Origin: an uncultured Christensenellaceae bacterium
GTDB lineage: Bacteria; Bacillota; Clostridia; Christensenellales; Pumilibacteraceae
Direction of reading: 5' to 3'
NCBI GenBank assembly: GCA_910586925.1
Contig: CAJUKG010000004.1
Location: forward strand, 124,001-188,000
Length of the DNA: 64,000 nucleotides
Positions 54,109 to 61,325 of this stretch are shown piece after piece. Each line of letters opens with the position of its first letter. Position 1 is the first letter of the stretch. The translations under genes were made by a program, and so were the position numbers. The notes beneath the pieces are model-generated. The model worked only from the letters and a program-made list of their open reading frames with translations. It ran no database searches and had not been told where the DNA came from.

Positions 54109-57088
54109 TTTGCACCTCCCCGTTTTTGTTCTTTTTCTTGAACAGTCCGACGATTTTTTCTTGATAGCCGTTTACGCTTATCACGAACAGGGCGGTCGCA
54201 CAAACCGCGACAACGGCGAATATCACGTCAAACGTTATAAGGAACGGCTTCCACCACGGCGTGACGAAAAGTATTCTCGTGTTTTCATCTATCCCGTTGA
54301 CGGCATTGCTGTTTATATAATTGTACAACATTCTGTGGCAGGCTTCGCGCGTCGCGTAAAGCAGCGTGGGATCTGCCTTGATGCTCGCAACGTTCAACGT
54401 AGTGTTGACGTACGCGCCGCTCGTCGCGTCATAAGTGCCGTTGTTGAGGAAAGTCGAAAGCCCCGCCGCAATAGCCGCATTGCCGTCGTAAAGCCCCGCC
54501 GTCGGCGAGTTGAGATCGGAAATCAAATACGCCTGCGATCCCCATTCCTCGCGAAGCACAGTCGTGCAAAGATCGTACTCCGCCGTACAGCTTATAAGCC
54601 CGATACGGTTGTAAGCCGTCATCATTCCCTGCATTTCGCCGTACGTCGCCATGCCCTCGAACGCGCGCAAATACGTTTCCCGCAACGCCTGTTCATTGGT
54701 GAACGTCGCGACGCCGATACGGTTTTGCTCCTGTTCGTTGATCGCAAAATGCTTGACGACAAGCACCACGCCGTGCTCTTTGCTCGCTTTAGTCACCGCC
54801 GATCCTATCAGCGTCGTGTGGACGGGATCCGACGAATAGTATTCGGACACCCTGCCGCCGTACGGCGTTCTGTGCATATCCGCGCCCAGTCCCCACAAAA
54901 AGCTCGTGCCCGTATACAAGCCGTCCTCGCCGTACATCGCACCGATCCGCTCCGCCAATTCCATATTGAACGTGGCGGCAAGTACAGGTTCCGACGAATA
55001 CACGCCCGCATCCATTGTCGCGACTTTGATTTTGTCCTCGGTTATTCCGTCGGTGATAGTCGTACTGTCGGTGATCTCCGTCTTTTCGCCGTTTGTCTTG
55101 TCGATCGAGTAGTATTTGTACGGCTTTGTAAGACCGGCGGGACCGTCGCCGCCCGTCGCCGCATTGAACGTGACCGACGGGCATGCGTTTATGTAATATC
55201 TGCCCTGCGCGACCATTCTCGACATCTCGTAAACGGTGAGCGTATCGAGAATTTCGTTCCAGCACTCGGCGTCGTATTTTTCGCCGCGCATGGCGACGAC
55301 GTTTTTGACGTCTATCTTGCCGCTCGAAACCGCGTCGTTTACAGCCGACTCGTCGGTATAATCGTTATAGTTGACTGCGTCCGATTTCGCGCGCGATTTC
55401 GTGTCGTTCCACTTGCCGTTCTCGTACCGTTTGGTGTCATTGAGAACGGACAGCATGTTCGCCGTCGCGGCGAGGTCGAGCTTTTCGGGATATGTCGTGT
55501 CCCACGCGTTTCTCGAAAGATATGTTATCTTGTCGGAACCGCTCAGCCAATAATTTATGTTGGCGTCGTCGAAACGGTTTTCGATCGTCGCGCCCGTATA
55601 CACCGACGTCGCGTAAGTAGTGGTATCGAGTTCGTCCTCATGCCACATGTATGCGAGCGACGCATCGCCGTCGTAATCCATGCCGTCGGATTTCTTTTTG
55701 CCTTTCGCCGCGAGAATGTTGTTAAGCGCGTCGTGTGCGCCGTTCCCCACGGCGAAGTAGTAGTCGCCCGCGTCCATGATGTACGTTTTGGCTTTGGTGT
55801 AGTCGTAAGAAGCGAGCCACTGCATATTGACGGTGACCGTTACGTCCTCGTCGTCGCCGGGGTTAAGTTCGCCCGTCTTGCCGAAGCCCATAAGTTGCAC
55901 CGAGGCTTTTTCCACTTTATTAGTAATATCGTACTGAGTATATGGCGATTGCGCATATATTTGCACGACTTCCTTTCCCGCACAGTCGCCGTCGTTTTTG
56001 ACGTTGACGGTTATCGTAGCCGTGCGCTTTTCGGTATCGAAAGTCGGCTCGCCCTTTATCGTCTTGATAAATTTCGTGTACGACAATCCGTAACCGTACG
56101 AATAAAGCACTTCGTTCGAATATTTCCAAGACGAACCGGAAGTCGCACCCGCGGCGGCAGTTGCGTTGCCTTGCCCCAGCACGCTGTCCTCGTACCGCGT
56201 TTCATAGTACTTATAATCGGTATAAATACCCTCGTTGTACGAAATGTATTTGTTCGCCTGCGACGCCATTACCTTGTTGCTGTTGGTATATTCCATGTCG
56301 CCGAAATTTTGATATGCAGGCGACGAAGTCGTGCTCACAGCCCAAGTATCGACAAGTTTGCCGGACGGCGATGCCTTGCCCGCGATCACGTCGGCAAGTC
56401 CGTACGCGCCTCTGTAGCCCGCGTTGCCGAACTTGATAATAGCTTTGATCCCGGCGTCGTTTTTGTACGCGCCTATCTCGGGAACATGGTCGCCGCTGAC
56501 AAGAAGAACTACATTCTCGTTAGCCGATTTTGCCGCGTTTATCATCGTCGTTTCCGCCGCAGTAAGAGAAAGCGAGCCTGCGGGCACGTCGTTGCCTTCC
56601 GACGAAACTCGACCTATTACAACTATAACGGCAGCCGATGAAGCCGCATCGCTCTCGCTCGTACTCACGGTAAGTCCGACGTTTTTCAATGCGGTCACAA
56701 GGTCGGCGCGGGTCGCGATCACTTCCTCGCCGTGCATAGACCCGCCGCCCGTCGCCGTCGCGAATACGAAGCCGTCGGCACCCAGGACGGTGACTTTGCC
56801 CGTCTTTACGGGAAGCAGTCCGTCGTTTTTGAGAAGAACGGTGCCCTCTCTGCCGACCTCGCGCATAAGCTCGACTTTTGCTTGAAACATTTCTTCGATG
56901 TTATCATAGTCGGACGTGTAGTATTGCTTACTGCTTTCGCCGATGACCTTGCTCGTTTCGATGCCGAGCGCGTCGTTGACCATAGGCGCGAAAGAGTATG
57001 CAACACTCGTAACGGCGATCAGAATTGCCGTCAACGCTATAAAGACCATCATCAGAATGCGCCAAAGTTTTGTGTTGAATACTTTCAT
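54098..57088 (-). CDS. Membrane-anchored GH3 beta-glycosidase with permuted domain order
   Basis: Protein of 996 aa. An N-terminal helix (LMMVFIALTAILIAVTSVAY) is followed by the sandwich module (GTVLLKNDGLLPVKTGKV, about 65-350) and a fibronectin-III-like domain (EVVQIYAQSPYTQYDITNK, about 390-480). The catalytic barrel is last (ending in LISDLNSPTAG, nucleophile Asp 858), followed by a C-terminal helix (FDVIFAVVAVCATALFVISV) and a basic tail. As in the other two GH3 enzymes here, the barrel comes last. I chose the ATG at 57088 because GGAGG lies 5 nt upstream. Preceded by a terminator-like hairpin and a 21-bp-spaced direct repeat next to the LytTR system, so it is a likely target. Confidence 0.9.
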   Translation of the reverse strand: MKVFNTKLWRILMMVFIALTAILIAVTSVAYSFAPMVNDALGIETSKVIGESSKQYYTSDYDNIEEMFQAKVELMREVGREGTVLLKNDGLLPVKTGKVTVLGADGFVFATATGGGSMHGEEVIATRADLVTALKNVGLTVSTSESDAASSAAVIVVIGRVSSEGNDVPAGSLSLTAAETTMINAAKSANENVVLLVSGDHVPEIGAYKNDAGIKAIIKFGNAGYRGAYGLADVIAGKASPSGKLVDTWAVSTTSSPAYQNFGDMEYTNSNKVMASQANKYISYNEGIYTDYKYYETRYEDSVLGQGNATAAAGATSGSSWKYSNEVLYSYGYGLSYTKFIKTIKGEPTFDTEKRTATITVNVKNDGDCAGKEVVQIYAQSPYTQYDITNKVEKASVQLMGFGKTGELNPGDDEDVTVTVNMQWLASYDYTKAKTYIMDAGDYYFAVGNGAHDALNNILAAKGKKKSDGMDYDGDASLAYMWHEDELDTTTYATSVYTGATIENRFDDANINYWLSGSDKITYLSRNAWDTTYPEKLDLAATANMLSVLNDTKRYENGKWNDTKSRAKSDAVNYNDYTDESAVNDAVSSGKIDVKNVVAMRGEKYDAECWNEILDTLTVYEMSRMVAQGRYYINACPSVTFNAATGGDGPAGLTKPYKYYSIDKTNGEKTEITDSTTITDGITEDKIKVATMDAGVYSSEPVLAATFNMELAERIGAMYGEDGLYTGTSFLWGLGADMHRTPYGGRVSEYYSSDPVHTTLIGSAVTKASKEHGVVLVVKHFAINEQEQNRIGVATFTNEQALRETYLRAFEGMATYGEMQGMMTAYNRIGLISCTAEYDLCTTVLREEWGSQAYLISDLNSPTAGLYDGNAAIAAGLSTFLNNGTYDATSGAYVNTTLNVASIKADPTLLYATREACHRMLYNYINSNAVNGIDENTRILFVTPWWKPFLITFDVIFAVVAVCATALFVISVNGYQEKIVGLFKKKNKNGEVQNEE

Positions 57089-57114
57089 CATGTCCTCCTT
57101 ATTAGAATAAATAA

Positions 57115-57139
57115 AACCGAGGCTGACAAGACCTCGGTT
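57115..57139 (-). terminator. Terminator or attenuator before the GH3 operon
   Basis: AACCGAGG (57115-57122) and CCTCGGTT (57132-57139) form an 8-bp stem; on the minus strand it is followed by TTTTATTTATT. It either ends the two-component operon or, if the GH3 promoter is upstream, acts as a leader attenuator. Confidence 0.7.
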
Positions 57140-57175
57140 GCAGAATACATAATATACGAAATTATTGCAATACTT

Positions 57176-57204
57176 TTTGCATAACCTTGATATGAGTTTG
57201 CATA
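57176..57204 (-). promoter_or_regulatory. 21-bp-spaced direct repeat, candidate LytTR site
   Basis: TTTGCATA occurs at 57176-57183 and 57197-57204, two helical turns apart, in the gap between the kinase and the GH3 gene. LytTR regulators bind such paired direct repeats. A -10-like TATATT or TATTAT lies about 19 nt downstream on the minus strand with no good -35, as expected for an activated promoter. Confidence 0.5.
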
Positions 57205-57210
57205 GGCTGT

Positions 57211-57825
57211 TCAAACAGGGAACAGAATGTCCAATGAAAATATATTGTCGTCGGTACAAATCTCCAGTACGCCGCCGAATTTTTCGACGGTGAGCTTGAT
57301 GCTGTGCACTCCGAAGCCGTGATATGCTTCGTCGCCTTTGGTCGTTTTCAGGGCGGTGCCGTTTCTGATGAGTTCCCCGACATACGGGTTTTCGATATGT
57401 ATATACAACTGTCCTATTATTTCTTTTATGCCGAGACTGATCGTTCTCTCGTCCTCGGGCAAAAATACCACCGCTTCGATCGCATTGTCTAGCGCGTTCC
57501 CGAATAGAGAATATATATCGGACGACGGCATGAAATTCAATTTTTCCGCTTCGCACATAACCGAAAAAGCGATCTTGTTTTTTTCGAACATAAGACTCTT
57601 TTCGGCAATGACAATATCGAGATCGGTGTTGCCCGTCTTTATCGACAAATCATAAATATCCATTCGCTTTTTCAGTTCGTCGATTTCGTCTTGCGAAATC
57701 CCCCCTCCGCCGAGTTTGGAGATCTGATGTTTTAAGTCATGACATTTAACGTTGATTATATCAATGGTCTCTTTCGTGAATTCGTAGTTTTTCCTCTCTA
57801 TTTCGCGTATACGCTCCAGCTCCTT
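57211..57825 (-). CDS. GHKL sensor kinase, C-terminal half (split by frameshift)
   Basis: Kinase part of an AgrC-type sensor. It begins at the frameshift point (KKELERIREIERKNYEF) with a coiled helix, then the phosphoacceptor region NVKCHDLKHQISKLGGG, the N box LFGNALDNAIEA and the glycine region GDEAYHGFGVHSIK of the ATP lid. It lacks its own start with a ribosome site, so it needs the upstream half. Reading -1 at the A6 run (T6 at 57824-57829 on the plus strand) joins it to 57798-58484 and gives a normal 424-residue kinase. Confidence 0.75.
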   Translation of the reverse strand, partial: KELERIREIERKNYEFTKETIDIINVKCHDLKHQISKLGGGGISQDEIDELKKRMDIYDLSIKTGNTDLDIVIAEKSLMFEKNKIAFSVMCEAEKLNFMPSSDIYSLFGNALDNAIEAVVFLPEDERTISLGIKEIIGQLYIHIENPYVGELIRNGTALKTTKGDEAYHGFGVHSIKLTVEKFGGVLEICTDDNIFSLDILFPV

Positions 57826-58484
57826 TTTTGACTTTCCACGATCGCGTTTTTGAATATACCGTACTGCAATGCGTATATCATTATGCAAATCGCCAATCCG
57901 CACAGCAAATATCCGACCTTTGCCAATACCCCGACGCACATCTCGTACGAAATAAAATTAGTCACGACCATCATGCACAAAGTAATGAGCAAGCACAGTA
58001 TAACAACGTCGTTGCGTCGGACTACCATATCCCGCATCGCACTGCGCTTGCGCGCAATCGACAAAAAAGCAGCGACGTAAACGACGCCGACAACAGCTAT
58101 ACTGATAAGTATTTTGCCGTAGTCGGGCAGCGCGGGTGCCATAATGAAAATAAAATGGTAGATTTTAGACGCAAAATGTTGAGTGGTATAACCGCTCACG
58201 ACGCAGTAAAACGCCATTTGCAGATTGACGTCGAAACAGATATATACCGAAAGCGCGACGGCAACGAACATCAGTATGTACCGCAGAACTTTCGCTACCA
58301 TGAACTGCGCGAGCCGATCGTTGAAAGTGGAAGCCGCAACGCACATTAAAATACAGAGGACCAGCCGAAGCGGAAACTTTTTGCGCCTCTCGAAAAAACA
58401 AACGAAAAGCGCGGTGGAAATTATAAGCTCGATAATAAACCTGTAAAGAGTATATATATTGTAAAAAGATACCGAGCTACCCAT
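57798..58484 (-). CDS. GHKL sensor kinase, N-terminal membrane half (split by frameshift)
   Basis: Sensor part with about six membrane helices (FIIELIISTALFVCFF, LRLVLCILMCVAAST, YILMFVAVALSVYIC, ILISIAVVGVVYVAAFL, VVILCLLITLCMMVVTNF, VGYLLCGLAICIMIYAL). In frame it reads on past NAIVESQ for only nine residues (KRSWSVYAK) and stops. A -1 shift at CAAAAAAGG restores KKELERIREIE and the kinase domain. I chose the start at 58484 (MGSSVSFYN), which overlaps the response-regulator stop by 8 bp. Could be a mutation, a sequencing error, or programmed/phase-variable slippage. Confidence 0.75.
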   Translation of the reverse strand: MGSSVSFYNIYTLYRFIIELIISTALFVCFFERRKKFPLRLVLCILMCVAASTFNDRLAQFMVAKVLRYILMFVAVALSVYICFDVNLQMAFYCVVSGYTTQHFASKIYHFIFIMAPALPDYGKILISIAVVGVVYVAAFLSIARKRSAMRDMVVRRNDVVILCLLITLCMMVVTNFISYEMCVGVLAKVGYLLCGLAICIMIYALQYGIFKNAIVESQKRSWSVYAK

Positions 58485-59199
58485 TGAACACCTTGCCCCC
58501 TTTACCGAGATAGGCAGCAAGCTCTTTCATGAAATTTTGTTTTCGCGGACGACTGATCTGCAATACCGTACCGTCGTTTAATTTTATTTCGAATTCTTCG
58601 ACTTTAACTATAAATTTTGGGTTTACCAAACAGTAATTATTGCAACGCAAAAACGAGTACGGCGCAAGCTGTTCTTCAACTTTTTTCAAAGTCCCCCAAC
58701 ATTCGACCGTATTATCCGCATGATAGCGCAGAGTGTGTTTTTCGATTTCCACATAGCGCAGATCGCCAATGGCAAGCCGTGTGAGAACACCGTTCAGCAT
58801 AATGTCGATCGTAGCATTTACCCTTTTGGCGATAACGTTCAATGCTTTATCCAATTTCCTCGAAAAAACGGGATATTTAACAGGTTTTACAATGAAGTCG
58901 AGCGCGTCTACTTCATAACCCTTAACGGCAAACTGCGCCATGTTCGTTACGAATATCAAAACCGTTTGAGTATCGTTTATTCGCATTTTTTCCGCAGCTT
59001 CCATTCCGTTCAAATCGGGAAGCTCGATATCCATAAATACTATATCGTAAACCGCCTTATACTCCGAGAGAAAACTTACGGCTTCGTCAAACCGAGCAAT
59101 CGCATACTCCTCGCCCTTTTCGGTAAAATATTCGGCAAGATAGTCATTCAAAATATCCGCCGATTGATCTTCATCTTCAACGATAGCTATGTTTATCAT
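58477..59199 (-). CDS. LytTR-family response regulator
   Basis: Protein of 240 aa, AgrA/LytR type. The receiver domain has IAIVEDEDQS, the phosphoacceptor in FMDIELPDLNG (Asp about 57), TNMAQFAVKGYEVDALDFI and the conserved Lys-Pro in VKPVKY. The LytTR DNA-binding domain (about 130-235) shows DLRYVEIEKHTLRYH and FLRCNNYCLVNPKFI. It would act with the split kinase. Its likely targets include the GH3 operon downstream (direct repeat at 57176-57204). It comes first in the operon; promoter at 59268-59296. Confidence 0.92.
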   Translation of the reverse strand: MINIAIVEDEDQSADILNDYLAEYFTEKGEEYAIARFDEAVSFLSEYKAVYDIVFMDIELPDLNGMEAAEKMRINDTQTVLIFVTNMAQFAVKGYEVDALDFIVKPVKYPVFSRKLDKALNVIAKRVNATIDIMLNGVLTRLAIGDLRYVEIEKHTLRYHADNTVECWGTLKKVEEQLAPYSFLRCNNYCLVNPKFIVKVEEFEIKLNDGTVLQISRPRKQNFMKELAAYLGKGGKVFNG

Positions 59200-59267
59200 G
59201 ATTTCTCCCGCAACAATACCAAATGCACGATTTCTCGTTTATAAGATAGATCCTTGCATTATTTACA

Positions 59268-59296
59268 ATTATAGCATAAATAAATTAAAATAGCAA
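59268..59296 (-). promoter_or_regulatory. Promoter of the two-component operon
   Basis: TTGCTA (59296-59291), 17-bp spacer and TATAAT (59273-59268). Confidence 0.65.
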
Positions 59297-59330
59297 TAGT
59301 AAATCCATATACTTTATCATAACGTATGTT

Positions 59331-59385
59331 CGCTTCGACCACGCAAAAACCCACCCTAAAGGTGGGTTTTTGCGTGGTCGAAGCG
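59331..59385. terminator. Long 25-bp inverted repeat reaching into tRNA-Pro
   Basis: Arms 59331-59355 and 59361-59385 are perfect reverse complements over 25 bp with a 5-nt loop. The outer 11 bp of the right arm are the 3' end of tRNA-Pro (to CCA), and the left arm carries an inverted copy of it. The inner part (AAAAACCCACC with its complement) has the usual terminator form for both strands. Confidence 0.85.
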
Positions 59386-59450
59386 GCGAGACTCGAACTC
59401 GCGGCCTCATGGTCCCGAACCATGCGCGCTACCAACTGCGCTACGCCTCG
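59375..59450 (-). tRNA. tRNA-Pro(CGG)
   Basis: Complete 76-nt cloverleaf on the minus strand. Acceptor CGAGGCG pairs with CGCTTCG (one G-U), D arm GCGCAGTTGGTAGCGC, anticodon stem CATGG/CCATG with loop TTCGGGA (anticodon CGG), T arm GCGAGTTCGAGTCTCGC, encoded CCA. It decodes CCG. Its 3' end takes part in a long inverted repeat. Three bases separate it from tRNA-Gly upstream, so both are on one transcript. Confidence 0.92.
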
Positions 59451-59453
59451 ATA

Positions 59454-59528
59454 TGGAGCGGAAAACGGGAATCGAACCCGCAACCTTCAGCTTGGGAAGC
59501 TACTGCTCTACCGTTGAGCCATTTCCGC
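59454..59528 (-). tRNA. tRNA-Gly(CCC)
   Basis: 75-nt cloverleaf on the minus strand. Acceptor GCGGAAA pairs with TTTCCGC; D arm GCTCAACGGTAGAGC; anticodon loop TTCCCAA (anticodon CCC); T arm GCGGGTTCGATTCCCGT; encoded CCA. The anticodon stem GTAGC/GCTGA has one G-A mismatch and one wobble, weaker than usual. It decodes GGG. First gene of the tRNA pair. Confidence 0.9.
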
Positions 59529-59585
59529 ACTCAAGCATTGACTCGAAGTATTATCGCAAGCTCGGGATATTTTCGATACTTACCA

Positions 59586-59614
59586 ATTATATCACTATTG
59601 TCTTTGTTTGTCAA
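59586..59614 (-). promoter_or_regulatory. Promoter of the tRNA-Gly/tRNA-Pro unit
   Basis: Perfect TTGACA (59614-59609), 17-bp spacer and TATAAT (59591-59586), about 57 bp before tRNA-Gly. Confidence 0.85.
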
Positions 59615-59684
59615 ATCGTTTTATGCGGATTTGCAAAAGTCTTTTTCCGCGCTTATACATACTATGCGCGACAACGCCCGCGCG

Positions 59685-60239
59685 TCACGACCTGTCTATT
59701 ATTTCGAGCGCGACGGTCACTTTGGTTTTTCCGCCGAACAAATCAAGCTCTATGTCCGCGCTGTGGTTATGCCTGTTGATTTTCGTTATCGAGCCTTCCC
59801 TGCCCTTTAGCGGTCCGTCGGTCACGCATACTTTGTCGCCTATTATAACCCCCGACGAACGCTCGAAACACCGCTTACCGCGCAACAGATATTCGAGCCG
59901 TTGCCGCTCGTCGCTCGGAAGCGCGATCCTGTTGTCGCCGCTGCGCAAAAGTCTGATTATATCCGCGGACCCGAACACGAACGTTCCGAACTCGCGCAAA
60001 AATTCCGTTTCGGGCATTGTCGTTTCCACGAACACGTATCCCGGGAACAGCGGACGCTTGCGGTATTGCCGACCGGGCACGTGCCTGTATTTGCGGTAAT
60101 ACACTTCCGATTCAGGGCAGAACGCTTCGAATTCGTGCTCGAAACGGTGCGTCGCCACAAACTGCCCGACGTCGCACATGACGCGCGGCTCGGTATTCGT
60201 TTTTACATAGAAAACATACCAAAAATACGGTTCTTGCAT
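59685..60239 (-). CDS. NusG-family antiterminator (LoaP-like)
   Basis: Protein of 184 aa. The NGN domain starts at WYVFYVKTNTEPRVM and has RPLFPGYVFVET; the KOW motif is VCVTDGPLKGREGSITKI near residue 135-155. The length and standalone location fit specialised NusG paralogues such as LoaP, which let polymerase read through terminators in long exopolysaccharide or biosynthetic operons of Firmicutes. I chose the ATG at 60239 (GAGGTG upstream). Its target is unknown; the GH3 operon leader hairpin at 57115 is one candidate. The housekeeping NusG would be elsewhere. Confidence 0.85.
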   Translation of the reverse strand: MQEPYFWYVFYVKTNTEPRVMCDVGQFVATHRFEHEFEAFCPESEVYYRKYRHVPGRQYRKRPLFPGYVFVETTMPETEFLREFGTFVFGSADIIRLLRSGDNRIALPSDERQRLEYLLRGKRCFERSSGVIIGDKVCVTDGPLKGREGSITKINRHNHSADIELDLFGGKTKVTVALEIIDRS

Positions 60240-60263
60240 ACGCACCTCGAAAGCCTACAACAT

Positions 60264-60292
60264 AATATACCGCGCACGACGGATTTTGTCAA
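60264..60292 (-). promoter_or_regulatory. Promoter of the LoaP-like gene
   Basis: TTGACA (60292-60287), 17-bp spacer and TATATT (60269-60264). The leader is about 18 nt; the -35 lies in the last codons of the DUF1893 gene. Confidence 0.65.
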
Positions 60293-60720
60293 GGCTTCCC
60301 GCCGCGGGGCAGTTTTTCGAGCGCGGCTTCCACTGCCGAAAGTGCGGCGAGCGGTTCGTCGATCCCGCTCACTGCCGATTCCATCGGGCACATACCCGTT
60401 CCGTCGCGGTTGATTATGTGCGGAACGAGCCGACCGTACTCCGCGCATATACCGTACTTTTCGCACATCGCCGCCGCTTGCTCGGACATGATTTTGGCGT
60501 AAACTTCTTTCACGCCGAGAAGCGCGTACAAAAGCACGGCGGCTTTGCCAACCGTTTTATCGGCGGCGGCATAGCTGCGAAAATCTCTACCCGATCTTGC
60601 GAGCGCGACGAGCGGTTTCACGCCGCGCTCCGTACCGCAAACTATGTCGTCGCCGTTTACGAGCACATACGTATACCCGCGCTCGTTCAGAAGCGTCCTT
60701 GCTCGCGCCAAATCGCCCAC
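60289..60720 (-). CDS. DUF1893 domain protein
   Basis: Cytoplasmic protein of 143 aa with the DUF1893 core: GRDFRSYAAADKTVGKAAVL, YALLGVKEVYAKIMSEQA and HIINRDGTGMCPMESAV. The fold is related to the cytidine-deaminase-like group in some schemes, but the catalytic role is unknown. The start is a GTG 3 bp after the ECF gene stop, so it is translated as a pair with that gene. The association with an ECF S component hints at vitamin or cofactor metabolism. Confidence 0.82.
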   Translation of the reverse strand: MGDLARARTLLNERGYTYVLVNGDDIVCGTERGVKPLVALARSGRDFRSYAAADKTVGKAAVLLYALLGVKEVYAKIMSEQAAAMCEKYGICAEYGRLVPHIINRDGTGMCPMESAVSGIDEPLAALSAVEAALEKLPRGGKP

Positions 60721-60723
60721 GCG

Positions 60724-61302
60724 CTATTCCTCCGCTCTGTCGAAAAACACCGACAATGCTATTACGACTGCGGGCACGATCACGCACTGCACCGCCACCG
60801 CGATAAGACCGGACTGCACTTGCGCCCACGCCATGGCGAACGACAGCGGCGAAACTGTTTGGAATATGACCGCGAGCAGCAGGAACGCAGCACGCCCCGC
60901 GACGAAAGCCGACGGCACAGCGAGGAACGCCGTATATTTGTTTTTCGCTATTATTTTCGAGAACGCGCCCGACACCGCCGCGAACACGGCAAGCTCGACT
61001 ATCATGTACGGCAGACGCGACGCCGCGGGCATGGGATTGCCGAAAGCGAGAGTGAAAAGAAAACTCACGATCGGCGACAGCACGCCGACGGACAGTCCCC
61101 ACACGGGACCGAGCAAACACCCGCCGATGAGCACGGGCAAGTACATAGGCAACCACGCCGCGCCGCCCGTCGCGCCTGCCGCGAGATGCACGAGCTGCGG
61201 CAATATTACCGCGAGCGCGATAATCCCCGCCGACACGAGTGCTTTAACGGTTATTTTCATGCGCATGCCGACATGCCTGCGCGTCAAAATTCCTTCCAAC
61301 AT
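60724..61302 (-). CDS. ECF transporter S component
   Basis: Integral membrane protein of 192 aa with about five to six helices (ALVSAGIIALAVILPQLVHL, MYLPVLIGGCLLGPVWGLSV, YMIVELAVFAAVSGAFSKII, AFVAGRAAFLLLAVIFQ, LIAVAVQCVIVPAVVIALSV). The arrangement matches substrate-binding S components of ECF vitamin transporters, which share a common energising module coded elsewhere. The substrate is not readable. AAGGAG 11 nt upstream supports the start. It lies between an aldo/keto reductase gene and DUF1893 in one probable operon. Confidence 0.8.
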   Translation of the reverse strand: MLEGILTRRHVGMRMKITVKALVSAGIIALAVILPQLVHLAAGATGGAAWLPMYLPVLIGGCLLGPVWGLSVGVLSPIVSFLFTLAFGNPMPAASRLPYMIVELAVFAAVSGAFSKIIAKNKYTAFLAVPSAFVAGRAAFLLLAVIFQTVSPLSFAMAWAQVQSGLIAVAVQCVIVPAVVIALSVFFDRAEE

Positions 61303-61325
61303 TATTTATGTAACTCCTTCGATCT

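Noticed and set aside
54098..57556. Longer N terminus of the third GH3 protein (up to 57556)
   Set aside because: The extra 155 residues are basic, overlap the kinase gene and lack a ribosome site. The start at 57088 has GGAGG and a proper membrane helix.
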